A model generated the notes under the pieces. It searched no databases. It was not told the DNA's origin and was given only the letters and a program-made list of their open reading frames with translations. This document shows positions 9,695 through 19,112 of a stretch of 64,000 nt of DNA, one piece after another. Position numbers and translations under genes: made by a program. The first letter of the stretch is position 1. The number at the start of each line of letters is the position of its first letter. The stretch is taken from NCBI RefSeq assembly GCF_012843315.1, contig NZ_JABAEX010000009.1:40269-104268 (forward strand). Reading direction: 5' to 3'. The stretch is from Streptococcus sp. WB01_FAA12. GTDB taxonomy: Bacteria > Bacillota > Bacilli > Lactobacillales > Streptococcaceae.

Positions 9695-10273
9695 CTATTT
9701 GACAAGATTTGGAAGAATAAACATGATGAAGACGGCTAAAGCAAGCATCATTAGGATAAGAAGATAGACTGATAATTTAGTCAGCCATAAAAATCGACCT
9801 GGCTTTAACGGTCTTTCTACGTAAGAACATTTCGGTTTGTTCGGATCATAGTAAACAGTAACCTTTCCACCGATTGGAAAGCGCTCCATAAGCGGTGATT
9901 TTGTTACAGAAATGAAACTATTTCGCCGTACCTGATACCTTAACACTTGTGGAATTTCTCCATTATCGAAACCTTCCAACTTTACTTCAGAAACAATAGA
10001 GTTAAGCGGTGTTGCAACTGTTTTTGATACGCTAGAAAGAAATCTTGGCCCTACTACCTTGTACTGATTCCCGTCAGCAGTATATTCTACAACTGGGAGA
10101 CTAATATCGTTATAAAGAACATTTGAATATCTTGTGATTTTTCCTTCAGTCTTTTCAGTACATTTTTTATCATCTAAATAACCACTAAAAATTAACTTAC
10201 TGAACATAAAATACGTAAAGGCTGCAAACGCTAGCATCATACAGCCAAATAATAAAAAGAAACTCGTCGACAT
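9695..10273 (-). CDS. DUF3592-like membrane protein, unknown function
   Basis: 192 residues with a membrane segment at each end (about 5-28 and 165-190) around a soluble beta-rich middle. The middle contains LPVVEYTADGNQYKV and VTVYYDPNKPKCSYV, a pattern seen in DUF3592 proteins (G-x-x-V-x-V-x-Y-x-P-x-x-P). Both ends are likely in the membrane, with the domain on one face. No functional partner is obvious; the SemiSWEET gene lies 85 bases upstream and has its own start region. Ends at the double hairpin. Confidence 0.65.
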   Translation of the reverse strand: MSTSFFLLFGCMMLAFAAFTYFMFSKLIFSGYLDDKKCTEKTEGKITRYSNVLYNDISLPVVEYTADGNQYKVVGPRFLSSVSKTVATPLNSIVSEVKLEGFDNGEIPQVLRYQVRRNSFISVTKSPLMERFPIGGKVTVYYDPNKPKCSYVERPLKPGRFLWLTKLSVYLLILMMLALAVFIMFILPNLVK

Positions 10274-10358
10274 CTTGATTCACTCCTAAACCTTCGTTAG
10301 GCTTCTATTTTAACAGAATATAAAAAAGGATACAAGAATACTAACTATTTTCAACTTT

Positions 10359-10619
10359 TTAAATCAATGCCGTGATAGCCGTTACTAGGCCAAAAACGAT
10401 ACCTGGAGCATTGGCAGCCGCAAGTGGAATATCTCTTTCCTTTTTGAAAAGACCGTAGTAAACCCATAGGCTACAGTTGATGGCTGCGACCAAGGGCTGG
10501 ATGAAGTTTCCTTTTTGACCAGCCAGGTTGTTCATGATTTGTGGGAAGTAAGAGACATACATCATAACGGACATAAAGGTCGCTACCCAACCCAAAATTT
10601 TCATTTGTTTTTCAGACAT
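10359..10619 (-). CDS. SemiSWEET-type sugar transporter
   Basis: 86 residues, three membrane helices, PQ-loop/MtN3 family. WVATFMSVMMYVSYFPQIM contains the conserved Y-x-PQ motif; WVYYGLFKKERDIPLAAANA P continues the second and third helices. Bacterial SemiSWEETs dimerise to form a sugar facilitator. The ATG at 10619 is chosen because AAAGAGG sits correctly before it; the upstream in-frame ATG at 10637 contains that site within its own codons. Confidence 0.85.
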   Translation of the reverse strand: MSEKQMKILGWVATFMSVMMYVSYFPQIMNNLAGQKGNFIQPLVAAINCSLWVYYGLFKKERDIPLAAANAPGIVFGLVTAITALI

Positions 10620-10712
10620 TTTCAAAGCCTCTTTCATTTTTTATGAATCATATTTTATAATCTTTTTTCAAAACAATCAAGACTTTGTAGCTTTTGTTAT
10701 GAAGATGTAAAC

Positions 10713-10730
10713 TATCACAATCTTGTGATA
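10713..10730. promoter_or_regulatory. 18-bp palindrome, possible operator
   Basis: TATCACAA-TC-TTGTGATA, perfect 8-base arms with a 2-base centre. It is about 95 bases upstream of the SemiSWEET start, in the gap between that gene and the VOC-gene terminator. It could bind a dimeric repressor. The half-sites are arranged the opposite way to a Rex box. Confidence 0.45.
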
Positions 10731-10747
10731 AGAAAGAGGAAACAGAA

Positions 10748-10771
10748 AAAGATCGGATTGCTCCGATCTTT
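10748..10771. terminator. Terminator of the VOC-family gene
   Basis: AAAGATCGGA / TCCGATCTTT with 4-base loop, downstream of the minus-strand gene 10838-11185. Confidence 0.75.
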
Positions 10772-10837
10772 CAATAGTGCATATTCTCACATTCTGCATT
10801 AAGAATAATTATGGTTAGCTTCAAATGATTAAGCGCC

Positions 10838-11185
10838 CTATTTCATACGATAAAAGTCAATCACTAGGCCAGCAGGGCCTTTAACTAGTAGCGATTCCGT
10901 TCCCCAATCGGTTACAACTGAGCCGTATAAAATCTCAGCACCAAGATCTTTCAACCGTTGGTAGTTCTGCTCTACATCCTCAACCTCAATGTGAAGAATG
11001 ATTCCTGACTGAAAGTTTTTCAAAGGAATCAAATGACTTTGTGACAACATGAGACAGTGACTGCCAATCGTGAACTGAGCAAAACTGTCGTCAACATAAT
11101 CGGCTTTTTTATCCAAAATACGCTCCAAGTCAGCACAGACCTGGGGAACATTTGAAACGATGATATCTAATTGATTTAAATTCAT
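10838..11185 (-). CDS. VOC-family (glyoxalase/bleomycin-resistance-like) protein
   Basis: 115 residues with the paired beta-alpha-beta-beta-beta pattern of the vicinal-oxygen-chelate superfamily: MNLNQLDIIVSNVPQVCADL, SGIILHIEVEDVEQNYQRLK and GPAGLVIDFYRMK. Likely a dioxygenase or a binding/resistance protein; the substrate cannot be inferred. Downstream of spxB but separated from it by a terminator, and closed by its own terminator. Confidence 0.75.
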   Translation of the reverse strand: MNLNQLDIIVSNVPQVCADLERILDKKADYVDDSFAQFTIGSHCLMLSQSHLIPLKNFQSGIILHIEVEDVEQNYQRLKDLGAEILYGSVVTDWGTESLLVKGPAGLVIDFYRMK

Positions 11186-11200
11186 TTACTATCCTCCATA

Positions 11201-11226
11201 AAAAGACCGGATTACTCCGATCTTTT
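11201..11226. terminator. Terminator downstream of spxB
   Basis: AAAAGACCGGA / TCCGATCTTTT with one mismatch in the stem. It shares the GATCGGA-type stem with the terminator at 10748-10771. Confidence 0.65.
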
Positions 11227-11235
11227 CAAGTTCTG

Positions 11236-11292
11236 CTCTAAGAAAATCAAAGAATAAAATCTGCAAAGTTTACATTTGATTTTCGATGAGAG
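11236..11292. repeat. Short RUP-like inverted repeat (decayed or internally deleted)
   Basis: CTCTAAGAAAATCAAAGA at the left and TTTGATTTTCGATGAGAG at the right are inverted copies resembling the ends of the RUP at 5217-5324, but with only about 20 bases between them. Probably a remnant, or an independent hairpin beside the spxB stop. Confidence 0.45.
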
Positions 11293-11295
11293 GAA

Positions 11296-13071
11296 TTATT
11301 TGATTGCGCGTGATTGCAATCCTTCTTCTTCCAAGAAGAGGCGGAATGGTACGAGTTCTTCTGCTTCGTATTTTTCCTTAAAGGCTTTGATTGCTTCTTC
11401 TGAGTGAAGTTTTGGATCGAGTTCAAGTACTTCTACTGGAAGTGGACGATGTGGAGTGATGTGAGCATCAATAACAACAGTCTTGCCTTCTTTGTTGAGT
11501 TTAACAGCTTCTGCAACGACTGCGTCGATGTCTTCGATACGGTTTACAGTGAAACCTACAGCACCTTGCGCTTCAGCGATTTTCGCGTAGTCAGCGTTAG
11601 GGAAGTCACAACCAAACAAGTGTTTGTTTGTGTCTTCGTATTTGTCCTTGATGAAGGCATATTTACCATTTGAGAAGACAACGTTGATAACTGGAAGGTC
11701 GTATTGAACGTTTGTGATAACGTCTGGGTAGCACATGTTGAATGCACCGTCACCCATGATGTTCCATACTTGTCGATCTGGATTGTCTTTCTTAGCAGCG
11801 ATACCACCAGGAAGGGCAATACCCATTGTCGCAAAGAGTGGAGATGTACGCCACATGTTCTTAGGTGTCATGTGAAGGTGACGAGTAGATGTTTGAGTAG
11901 TGTCACCTACGTCGATTGAATAGATAGCGTCTTGATCAGCATGTTTGTTGATTGCATTGTAAACTTGATACAATTGCAATTCACCCTCAGTTTTACCTTC
12001 GAGTTTGTTCATGTAATCACGCCAGTTTTGGTTATTCTTAACGTTTGCACGCCACCATGGAGTAGACTCAACTGGGTTTACTTTGTCAAGGATTGCTTTC
12101 GCTGCTTGACCTGCATCACCAAGGATTGAAGCGTCAAGGGCATGGCGTTTACCAAGTTTGTAAGGGTCGATATCTACTTGGATGAATTTTTCAGTGTTCT
12201 TGAAGGCTTCGTAAACTTCAGCAAATGGGAAGTTTGAACCAAGGAAAAGAACTGTGTCTGCTTCGAAGACCACTTCGTTGGCTGGTTTCCAACCAACACG
12301 GTAAGCAGAACCTGTCAACCCTTCGTAGTTCCATTCGAAAGCTTCAAAGTTTTTACCAGTTGTGATGATTGGTGCTTTGATTTTACGTGACAATTCAGTG
12401 ATCACTTCACCAGCTTTAACACCACCGTAACCAGCGTAGATAACTGGGCGTTCAGCATTGTTCAAGATTTCAACAGCTTTGTCGATTTCAACTTCGTTCA
12501 AAGCAGGAGCGATGAATGAACGCTCGTATGAACCTGAACCGTAGTATGAGTTTTCGTCGATCTCTTGGAAACCAAAGTTTACTGGGATTTCAACAACAGC
12601 TGGACCTTTTTTAGAAACTGCAGCACGGCAAGCTTCGTCGATTACTTTTGGCAATTGCTCAGCGTAAGCTACACGTTTGTTGTAGACAGCGATACCGTTG
12701 TACATTGGGTTTTGGTTCAATTCTTGGAAAGCATCCATGTTGAGTTCGTTAACTGGACGTGATCCAAGGATAGCAAGGAATGGAGTGTTATCCATAGCTG
12801 CATCGTAAACACCGTTAATCAAGTGAGTCGCACCTGGACCACCTGAACCTACTGCAACCCCGATTGAACCGCCGAATTTAGCTTGCATCACCGCTGCAAG
12901 AGCACCCGTTTCTTCGTGGCGAACTTGCAAGAAGCGGATATCTTTGTCTTCAGCCAAAGCATCCATGAGTGAGCTGAGTGTTCCTGATGGGATACCGTAG
13001 ATAGTGTCTACGCCCCATGTTTTCAATACGTTGAGCATTGCTGCAGATGCAGTAATTTTCCCTTGAGTCAT
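11296..13071 (-). CDS. spxB: Pyruvate oxidase (acetyl phosphate and H2O2 producing)
   Basis: 591 residues, the usual length. Thiamine-diphosphate enzyme converting pyruvate, phosphate and O2 to acetyl phosphate, CO2 and H2O2. Features: catalytic glutamate region [10 protein letters not shown] (about 52-61), central FAD-binding domain, and the ThDP/Mg motif [20 protein letters not shown] (about 448-467). Starts at ATG 13071 with AAGGAGAG upstream. In mitis-group streptococci it is the main source of peroxide used against competitors. Codon use is strongly biased, as for a highly expressed gene. Single transcription unit ending at 11201-11226. Confidence 0.97.
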   Translation of the reverse strand: MTQGKITASAAMLNVLKTWGVDTIYGIPSGTLSSLMDALAEDKDIRFLQVRHEETGALAAVMQAKFGGSIGVAVGSGGPGATHLINGVYDAAMDNTPFLAILGSRPVNELNMDAFQELNQNPMYNGIAVYNKRVAYAEQLPKVIDEACRAAVSKKGPAVVEIPVNFGFQEIDENSYYGSGSYERSFIAPALNEVEIDKAVEILNNAERPVIYAGYGGVKAGEVITELSRKIKAPIITTGKNFEAFEWNYEGLTGSAYRVGWKPANEVVFEADTVLFLGSNFPFAEVYEAFKNTEKFIQVDIDPYKLGKRHALDASILGDAGQAAKAILDKVNPVESTPWWRANVKNNQNWRDYMNKLEGKTEGELQLYQVYNAINKHADQDAIYSIDVGDTTQTSTRHLHMTPKNMWRTSPLFATMGIALPGGIAAKKDNPDRQVWNIMGDGAFNMCYPDVITNVQYDLPVINVVFSNGKYAFIKDKYEDTNKHLFGCDFPNADYAKIAEAQGAVGFTVNRIEDIDAVVAEAVKLNKEGKTVVIDAHITPHRPLPVEVLELDPKLHSEEAIKAFKEKYEAEELVPFRLFLEEEGLQSRAIK

Positions 13072-13131
13072 AATGATAACTCTCCTTCAAAATAATTTCA
13101 TACATTTACAAAAAGCGCTTTTATATGTTGT

Positions 13132-13245
13132 TTGAAAGCGATTCAGTAAATTTACAATCCTAATTTACCACATTTACTTTGAGTATCCTAAGAATGTGCT
13201 CAGAAGTTTTCATTCTCTATTACAGCACAGATTGAAAACGTTTCA
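13132..13245 (-). promoter_or_regulatory. spxB upstream region with cre-like sites
   Basis: The gap upstream of spxB (13072-13264) contains TTGAAAGCGATTCA at 13132-13145, the palindrome AAAAGCGCTTTT near 13111-13122, and TTGAAAACGTTTCA at 13232-13245. Each resembles a CcpA cre box but is one base short of the usual spacing. CcpA control of spxB is known in pneumococcus; these exact sites are inference. Confidence 0.4.
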
Positions 13246-13264
13246 CAGAACTGTTTTATAATAA

Positions 13265-13286
13265 AAAAGCGGTAAGTACCGCTTTT
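13265..13286. terminator. Terminator of the copper operon
   Basis: AAAAGCGGTA-AG-TACCGCTTTT, overlapping the last bases of copA. Perfect 10-base arms. Confidence 0.8.
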
Positions 13287-15507
13287 AGTCTATTTTACCA
13301 AAGTTTAGCATGAGTGAACTGGTTAAAACAGATACAGAACTAAAGGCCATAGCAAGACCCGCCAGTTCTGGGTTGAGCACCAGACTAATACCTGAAAAAA
13401 TTCCTGCTGCAATCGGAATTCCAATGACATTGTAGATAAAGGCCCAGAAAAGATTGAGCAGAATTCGATTAAAGGTTTTCTTACTCATGTCAAAGGCACG
13501 AACCACTCCTAGGAGGTTATTAGTTGTCAACACCAAATCTGCTGACTCGATGGCAATATCTGTTCCAGCTCCCATAGCAATCCCGACATCCGCTACACTG
13601 AGGGCAGGAGCGTCATTGATACCATCACCAACAAAGGCTACTTTGCCAGCCTGTTGCAGTTGATGGATCTCATGCGCTTTTTCTTCAGGTAGAACGCCTG
13701 CAATGACCTCTTCGATTCCGATTTTGTCTGCAATAGCACGCGCCACACCTGCATTGTCTCCTGTCAGCATGACTGTTCGGAGACCACGTTTTTTCAGCTG
13801 ACTGATGGCTAGCTTGGCACTTTCCTTGGGAATATCTTGCAGGGCAAGCAAGCCTTTGATTTCATTGTCAACAGCCAAGTACACAACTGTCTTAGCTTCT
13901 TTTTCCAGTTCTTCAAGTTTTTCTTGGTAAGTGCTCGAAATATCCATTCCATCAAGCATTTTGGCATTTCCAAGCAAGACTTGTTTCCCATGGATTTGCC
14001 CTGAAACACCTTTTCCATGAAGGGCTTGGAAATTCTCTACAGCTTGAAAATCAAGTCCAACTTCAGTCGCTCGCTTGACAATGGCTTGAGCCAGTGGGTG
14101 TTGAGAGGCTTCTTCCAAAGAAGCCGCCAAGCCTAATACTTCTGTCTCATCACCAATGATATCAGTGACCACAGGTTTTCCTTCCGTCAAAGTCCCTGTC
14201 TTATCAAAAACAATAGTTTGGACTCTCTGAATCTCCTGTAAGACAGTTCCATTTTTAAGAAGAACTCCCATCTTGGCACTACGACCAGTTCCCACCATAA
14301 GAGCCGTTGGTGTTGCAAGTCCCAAGGCACAAGGGCAAGCGATAATCAAAACTGCTACTCCATAAAGGAGAGAGGCCACAAAGCTAGCCCCAAGCAAGAC
14401 AAACCAAATCCAAAAGGTCAGAATCGCTAAAATGACAACCGCTGGGACAAAAATCCCTGAAATTTTATCCGTCAAATCCTGAATCGGTGCACGGCTAGTC
14501 TGAGCTTTCTTCACAAAGTCCACAATCTGTGCCAAGACAGTCTCTGAACCAACTTTTTCTGCTTTAAAAACCAGTGTTCCACTATTATTGATGGTTGAGC
14601 CAATCACAGTATCTCCAACCGTTTTGTCCACTGGCAGACTCTCACCTGTCACCATGGATTCGTCAATACTGGACACACCTTCGACTACAACACCATCAAC
14701 CGCAATCTTTTCACCAGGACGCACTCGAATCAGATCACCTATCTTGACTTGTTCCAAAGGAACTTGAACATAGCTATCATCACGCAAGACTTCTGCAGTT
14801 TTAGCTTGCAAATCTAGTAATTTCTCTACAGCTTGGGAAGTATTTTTCCGCATTTTTTCCTCAAAAACTGCCCCCAAAAGAACAAAGAAGAGGATAAAAC
14901 CAGCACTTTCAAAGTAAACGGGGAGACCAGCGAAGAGAGCAACTAAACTATAGAAATAGGCCACTAGGGTTCCCAGAGCAACCAAGCTATCCATGTTGGC
15001 ATTGTGCTTTTTAAAGCTGGCCCAAGCACTCTGAATATAAGGACCACCGGCCACTAGCATGATAGGTGTTGTGGCTAAAAAGGTGCCCCAATGCATGACT
15101 TGGTGACTAATTCCTCCTGTCGACATCCCAATCATGAGAATCACAAGAGGCACAGTAAAGATACTAGTAATCCAAAAACGTTGCAAAAGTGACAAAGATT
15201 TTCGAGTCTTCTCAACTACGGTATAACTTCCCTTTTGCATCTTCATACCACATGAGAATTCATGCTCACCCAACTCTCGAGGTGTAAAACGAATTGTCTT
15301 CTCTTCATCTACGCCGATTGGTTCCAAGATGCCTTCTTCTTCAAACAGAATTTCCTTATAACAGTTTGAAGGAGTTGTACGATGAAAGGTAATTTCAGCG
15401 GGAATTCCTTTTTGAAGCTGGATGTGGGCTGGATGGTAGCCTTTGTCTGCCGTGATACGGATTTTTTGAACACCATTTTCAAGACTTGCTTTTACAATTT
15501 CAGTCAT
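13285..15507 (-). CDS. copA: Copper-exporting P1B-type ATPase with N-terminal cupredoxin domain
   Basis: 740 residues. The N-terminal ~105 residues form a cupredoxin-like metal-binding domain ([12 protein letters not shown]), replacing the ferredoxin-like HMA domain of most CopA proteins. Then come eight membrane helices with the transport motif [13 protein letters not shown] (around 390), the phosphorylation site [10 protein letters not shown] (around 437), the SQHPLAQA P1B signature and the hinge [11 protein letters not shown]. It pumps Cu+ out of the cytosol. It lies 9 bases after cupA in the copY-cupA-copA operon. In pneumococcus the matching pump works with CupA. Confidence 0.95.
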   Translation of the reverse strand: MTEIVKASLENGVQKIRITADKGYHPAHIQLQKGIPAEITFHRTTPSNCYKEILFEEEGILEPIGVDEEKTIRFTPRELGEHEFSCGMKMQKGSYTVVEKTRKSLSLLQRFWITSIFTVPLVILMIGMSTGGISHQVMHWGTFLATTPIMLVAGGPYIQSAWASFKKHNANMDSLVALGTLVAYFYSLVALFAGLPVYFESAGFILFFVLLGAVFEEKMRKNTSQAVEKLLDLQAKTAEVLRDDSYVQVPLEQVKIGDLIRVRPGEKIAVDGVVVEGVSSIDESMVTGESLPVDKTVGDTVIGSTINNSGTLVFKAEKVGSETVLAQIVDFVKKAQTSRAPIQDLTDKISGIFVPAVVILAILTFWIWFVLLGASFVASLLYGVAVLIIACPCALGLATPTALMVGTGRSAKMGVLLKNGTVLQEIQRVQTIVFDKTGTLTEGKPVVTDIIGDETEVLGLAASLEEASQHPLAQAIVKRATEVGLDFQAVENFQALHGKGVSGQIHGKQVLLGNAKMLDGMDISSTYQEKLEELEKEAKTVVYLAVDNEIKGLLALQDIPKESAKLAISQLKKRGLRTVMLTGDNAGVARAIADKIGIEEVIAGVLPEEKAHEIHQLQQAGKVAFVGDGINDAPALSVADVGIAMGAGTDIAIESADLVLTTNNLLGVVRAFDMSKKTFNRILLNLFWAFIYNVIGIPIAAGIFSGISLVLNPELAGLAMAFSSVSVLTSSLMLNFGKID

Positions 15508-15516
15508 ATCATTCTC

Positions 15517-15888
15517 CTATTCTACAATCATCTTACCGTGCATCATATTCATGCCACAAGAGAAACCATACTCTCCAGCCTGTTCAGGCATGATTTCCAC
15601 TACATACTCTTCACCCATTGGCAGGTCCGCATGCACTCCAAAATCTGGAAAAACAATCTGATCCAGACAGGGTGACGGGTCCTTACGGTCAAAGACAATG
15701 CGGGCTGGCACTGATTTCTTGAGGATAATCAACTCTGGAGTATACCCTCCCATGACTTCCACTCGAATCTCTTGGTAGCCCTTTTTTTGCTGGGCCTTTT
15801 GTTCAGATTTTTCAGGCTTTTTGAAAAACCAAAACAAGATAAACGCTATAAGGGCAATACAAATAATGGTTACAATACTATTTAACAT
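15517..15888 (-). CDS. cupA: Membrane-anchored cupredoxin copper chaperone CupA
   Basis: 123 residues. One N-terminal membrane helix (MLNSIVTIICIALIAFILFW) and a cupredoxin-like domain ending FSCGMNMMHGKMIVE, whose Cys/Met/His cluster binds Cu+. Cell-membrane chaperone that hands copper to CopA; the two share the same type of cupredoxin domain. Middle gene of the copper operon. Confidence 0.93.
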   Translation of the reverse strand: MLNSIVTIICIALIAFILFWFFKKPEKSEQKAQQKKGYQEIRVEVMGGYTPELIILKKSVPARIVFDRKDPSPCLDQIVFPDFGVHADLPMGEEYVVEIMPEQAGEYGFSCGMNMMHGKMIVE

Positions 15889-15898
15889 GACGTCTCCT

Positions 15899-16294
15899 TT
15901 ACATACAATTACATCTTACTTCTGTTACAGCGCTTGATTTCTTCTTAGAAATCACAGCTTCTAAGTCTTCCAAGTCAGCCAAAGTAAAATCACATTCAGC
16001 AATCAAATCAGCCAACAAGTTCTTAATCCTACGAGAACAAACCTTGTCCTTGATATCTTGGACAAGTAAATCCCGACTTTGGTCCAAAGTTAAAAGGGCT
16101 GAATAGACAAAGAACTTGCCTTCTTTTTTCCTTGTCAGACACTCCTTCTCAACCAGACGAGCTAAAAGAGTCTGAATGGTTGATTTGGACCAGTCAAACC
16201 GCTCTGCCAGAACCCTGATCAAATCCCTACTGGTCTGTTCGCCCTGCATCCAAACAATCTTCATAACTTGCCATTCTGCATCTGAAATCTGCAT
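15899..16294 (-). CDS. copY: Copper-responsive repressor CopY
   Basis: 131 residues, BlaI/MecI/CopY family. N-terminal winged helix (MQISDAEWQVMKIVWMQGEQ, then WSKSTIQTLLARLVEK). The C-terminus ends EVRCNCM, the CxC part of the copper/zinc-binding cluster. The ATG at 16294 has GGAGGGG upstream; the longer reading frame (to 16324) would begin inside the operator and is rejected. It autoregulates the operon through the cop boxes at 16313-16362. Confidence 0.94.
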   Translation of the reverse strand: MQISDAEWQVMKIVWMQGEQTSRDLIRVLAERFDWSKSTIQTLLARLVEKECLTRKKEGKFFVYSALLTLDQSRDLLVQDIKDKVCSRRIKNLLADLIAECDFTLADLEDLEAVISKKKSSAVTEVRCNCM

Positions 16295-16312
16295 CAGCAC
16301 CCCTCCAAAATC

Positions 16313-16364
16313 TACATTTGTCAATTATGATTCTAAGTATACTCTCAAAATCTACATTTGTCAA
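16313..16364 (-). promoter_or_regulatory. cop operon promoter with two CopY operators
   Basis: On the minus strand, TTGACA (16359-16364), 17 bases, TATACT (16336-16341). Two copies of GACAAATGTA (16353-16362 and 16313-16322) fit the CopY consensus K-ACA-NN-TGTA exactly. One overlaps the -35 box and the other lies just downstream of the start site, a layout that would block both polymerase binding and escape. Confidence 0.88.
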
Positions 16365-16371
16365 TTAAAAA

Positions 16372-16394
16372 GAACTGATGCATAGCATCAGTTC
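16372..16394. terminator. Terminator of pyrFE
   Basis: GAACTGATGC-ATA-GCATCAGTTC. On the minus strand it is followed by TTTTT, which runs directly into the cop promoter. Confidence 0.85.
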
Positions 16395-16420
16395 CATCAA
16401 AATCTAAGAAATGAGTTTCT

Positions 16421-17050
16421 CTATCCTTGCCAATTTTCTTGGTCTTCTTTGAATCGTTTTAAGAGATCTAATCCCTCTGGTGTGATGTGGCCTTCTTCCT
16501 GAGCTAGGTGGATGAGCTCGCTGTAGTTTGAGAGAGTCACCAGTTTCACGCCTGCGTTTGCAAAGTTCTTATCTGCTTTTGCTAGTTGATAACTAAAAAT
16601 CGCTACGACACCGAGAACATCTGCTCCTTCACGCTTGGCAGCTGCTACCGCTTCGAGAACTGAACCACCAGTTGAGATCAAGTCTTCTACAATTACCATT
16701 TTTTGCCCCTGAGCTACGCGACCTTCGATTTGATTACCTGCTCCATGGTCTTTTGGTTTGCTACGGATATAGGCAAATGGTAGGTTCATCTTATCCGCAA
16801 TGATGGCTCCGTGCGGAATCCCTGCTGTCGCAGTTCCTGCAATCACTTCAACCTCTGGAAAGGCTACTTTGATAGCATCCACAAAACCATTTTCAATCAA
16901 GGTTCTAGTTTCTGGGTAAGCTAGGGTCACACGATTATCCGTATAGATAGGTGACTTAATACCAGATGCCCAAGTGAAAGGCTCTTCTGGTTTGAGATAA
17001 ACCGCTTGAATTTTCAATAGATGGCTAGCAATGTCTCTAGCAAGTGTCAT
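16421..17050 (-). CDS. pyrE: Orotate phosphoribosyltransferase
   Basis: 209 residues. Transfers orotate to PRPP to give orotidine 5'-phosphate in pyrimidine synthesis. The PRPP-binding motif [13 protein letters not shown] lies at about 121-133. The N-terminal [19 protein letters not shown] is typical of the family. It lies 42 bases after pyrF and is covered by the same promoter and PyrR attenuator. Confidence 0.96.
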   Translation of the reverse strand: MTLARDIASHLLKIQAVYLKPEEPFTWASGIKSPIYTDNRVTLAYPETRTLIENGFVDAIKVAFPEVEVIAGTATAGIPHGAIIADKMNLPFAYIRSKPKDHGAGNQIEGRVAQGQKMVIVEDLISTGGSVLEAVAAAKREGADVLGVVAIFSYQLAKADKNFANAGVKLVTLSNYSELIHLAQEEGHITPEGLDLLKRFKEDQENWQG

Positions 17051-17092
17051 GGTATACTCCTTCTTATCCTTAAATCTGTAATCAAATACGCT

Positions 17093-17794
17093 TTAGACCC
17101 AATCGCGTGTCCATTCTTCCTTGATAGCATGGTAGGCTGCTACAGGATCTTCTGCCTGTGTGATAGGACGGCCTACTACAATGTAATCACTACCGATTTG
17201 ATAGGCCTGACCAGGGGTCACTACGCGTTTTTGATCCGCTGCTTCAGCACCTGCTGGTCGAATACCTGGTGTCAAGCAGATAAAATCTTCGTTTGTCGCC
17301 TCCTTGATGAGTTGGGCTTCTTGGGCTGAGCAAACCACTCCATCCAATCCAGCTTCAGCTGTTTTCTTAGCATAGTGAATGACCGACTCCTGCAGGCTAG
17401 TTTGGATATTTTGACAGTCTTGCATCTGTTCCTCGGATGTTGAGGTCAATTGGGTCACCGCGATAAGAATCCCTTGATCACCAAGGCCTTCACGCGCAGC
17501 CTGCATCATTTCAAGCCCACCTGCAGCCTGAACATTGGTCATATCGACACCCAGACTTGACAAGATTTTCATGGTTGACTTGACTGTATTTGGAATATCA
17601 TGCAACTTGAGATCCAAAAAAACACTATGTCCCAATGATTTCAAATAACGCACAACTTCGGGCCCTACTGCATAGTAGATTTCCATTCCTACCTTGACAT
17701 AGAGTTTTTCCTCTGCTGGAAAAAGGGCTAAAAATTCTTTGGCTTCCTCGAAACTTGGAAAATCCAGAGCAATGACCGGGCGACTCTCACGCAT
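17093..17794 (-). CDS. pyrF: Orotidine 5'-phosphate decarboxylase
   Basis: 233 residues, TIM-barrel enzyme making UMP from OMP. The catalytic Asp-Lys-Asp array is in [12 protein letters not shown] at about residues 60-70; the phosphate-binding end is [14 protein letters not shown]. Starts at ATG 17794 with GAATAGGAGAAAAGA upstream. First gene of pyrFE. Confidence 0.96.
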   Translation of the reverse strand: MRESRPVIALDFPSFEEAKEFLALFPAEEKLYVKVGMEIYYAVGPEVVRYLKSLGHSVFLDLKLHDIPNTVKSTMKILSSLGVDMTNVQAAGGLEMMQAAREGLGDQGILIAVTQLTSTSEEQMQDCQNIQTSLQESVIHYAKKTAEAGLDGVVCSAQEAQLIKEATNEDFICLTPGIRPAGAEAADQKRVVTPGQAYQIGSDYIVVGRPITQAEDPVAAYHAIKEEWTRDWV

Positions 17795-17820
17795 TCTTTT
17801 CTCCTATTCTTTGTTAACAG

Positions 17821-17930
17821 TCCATTGCTCAAAAAAAGGAACCTGCTAGCAGCTAGGTTCCACGAAAAACGGGTAGTTTCCACCCTTTCACTGTCTAACC
17901 TTAGCTGCCTCTCTGGACTGCTTTAAAAGT
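17821..17930 (-). promoter_or_regulatory. PyrR-dependent attenuator in the pyrF leader
   Basis: Minus-strand leader contains GCAGTCCAGAGAGGCAGCTAAG, written here as GCAGTCCAGAGAGGC plus AGCTAAGG, the conserved PyrR-binding loop. Downstream is a terminator stem GGAACCTAGCTG / loop / CAGGTTCC (17838-17861) followed by TTTTTTTT. A distal GGACT can pair with the upstream AGTCC to form the antiterminator. When UMP is plentiful, PyrR binding favours termination. Assignment is by clear motif match. Confidence 0.88.
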
Positions 17931-17938
17931 TTTCTACT

Positions 17939-17967
17939 ATTCTATTATTTATAACGACACTTGTCAA
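17939..17967 (-). promoter_or_regulatory. pyrF promoter
   Basis: TTGACA (17962-17967), 17-base spacer, TAGAAT (17939-17944), reading leftward. It lies immediately after the divIB stop. Confidence 0.85.
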
Positions 17968-17984
17968 GTAAAAACTGAAGATTC

Positions 17985-19103
17985 TTATTCTTGTTTCTTT
18001 TCTTCAGCTTTTTTTTCTTCCTGTTTTTTCTTCTCTGCTTCTTTAGCTTCTTGTTTAGCCTTTTCCTCAGCTTCTTCTAAACGTTTATCAGCCAGGCTAG
18101 TGCTATAGATTCCTGCCTCCATATCGATGAAGCTCGGTTCTGCTAGTTGTGGCTTAATTTTGCTGTAATAAGGTAATTTCTTACTCAGCTCTGACAAGGG
18201 AACTACTATTTCATCTGTATCCTGCATAGTAATTTTTAGAAGATCGGCAGTTGCCTTACTTGGAGCTAGTTCGATCTTCTGGATCTGACTCTTTATGTCC
18301 TCACTAATGCTAGAAAGACCCGTTATCAAATCCTTCACCTGCTGCTCATCGTTAAAGGTGACTGTTAGGTAGGTCTCAGGCAGGTTCAAAAGGTTGACAG
18401 GGCTTGAGTCAATTGTTCCACTAGATAGGATTGGATAGTGGTCTTCACCTGTCACATAGTAGCCAACAATCTCAAACTCTTTAACTTCAATCGTAAAGTT
18501 TGTCGGAAATTTGTAGTCAATCTTTGCTGACTCTATCCAGTGATTCGACTTGATCTGTTCAGCGTGCTTCTCCTTGTTCCATAACAATGACAAGGTATAG
18601 TCGCTATCCTGAATGCCAGAAACCTGTTTAATGTCATCCGCTTGAGTCTGGACATTGCCCTTAACCTCGATATGCTTGATAGTCGAAAGAGGGGTCAAGA
18701 GATAGATAGAAAGGAGGAGAACCAGAACACTCGGTACCAAGATACTCACAGCTCGCCAAATATGAACAGGAGCAATTTTCGGCTTGGCAGGTTTTTCTGG
18801 TTTTTCTTTTTTCTTCTTCTCTTTTTCCTCTTTGACTTTATGATCATCCTTTTGTGATTTTTCTTCTTTTTCGGATGGTTCTTCGTCTGGAACAGTTTCG
18901 TTCTGGTCGGAATCACTTGATGACTTCTTACTTTCCTCTAACAACTTAGAGTTTTTCCCCATTCGAGCTTGTTTTTCCTTTTCCTTCTCTTCAGCTAGAG
19001 CAGCTTCTTCCTCAGCCTTCTTTTTCAGGTATTCTTGGTTCCGCTTCTGCCATTCAGACAATTCTTGTTTCTGGTTTGATTCTTTTTTCTTATCCTTTGA
19101 CAT
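17985..19103 (-). CDS. divIB: Cell division protein DivIB/FtsQ
   Basis: 372 residues. A long, highly charged cytoplasmic N-terminus (about 1-115, rich in K and E) precedes one membrane helix (about 118-140, VSILVPSVLVLLLSIYLL). The POTRA domain (STIKHIEVKGNVQTQADDIK) and the beta domain follow, with a low-complexity K/E/A tail. Part of the FtsQ-FtsL-FtsB divisome complex at the septum. Follows murG by 9 bases in the usual streptococcal order murD-murG-divIB. Confidence 0.94.
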   Translation of the reverse strand: MSKDKKKESNQKQELSEWQKRNQEYLKKKAEEEAALAEEKEKEKQARMGKNSKLLEESKKSSSDSDQNETVPDEEPSEKEEKSQKDDHKVKEEKEKKKKEKPEKPAKPKIAPVHIWRAVSILVPSVLVLLLSIYLLTPLSTIKHIEVKGNVQTQADDIKQVSGIQDSDYTLSLLWNKEKHAEQIKSNHWIESAKIDYKFPTNFTIEVKEFEIVGYYVTGEDHYPILSSGTIDSSPVNLLNLPETYLTVTFNDEQQVKDLITGLSSISEDIKSQIQKIELAPSKATADLLKITMQDTDEIVVPLSELSKKLPYYSKIKPQLAEPSFIDMEAGIYSTSLADKRLEEAEEKAKQEAKEAEKKKQEEKKAEEKKQE

Positions 19104-19112
19104 TGGTTTTCC

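Noticed and set aside
10713..10730. Rex-type redox operator
   Set aside because: Rex boxes have TTGTGA...TCACAA; here the half-sites are in the reverse order with only 2 bases between.
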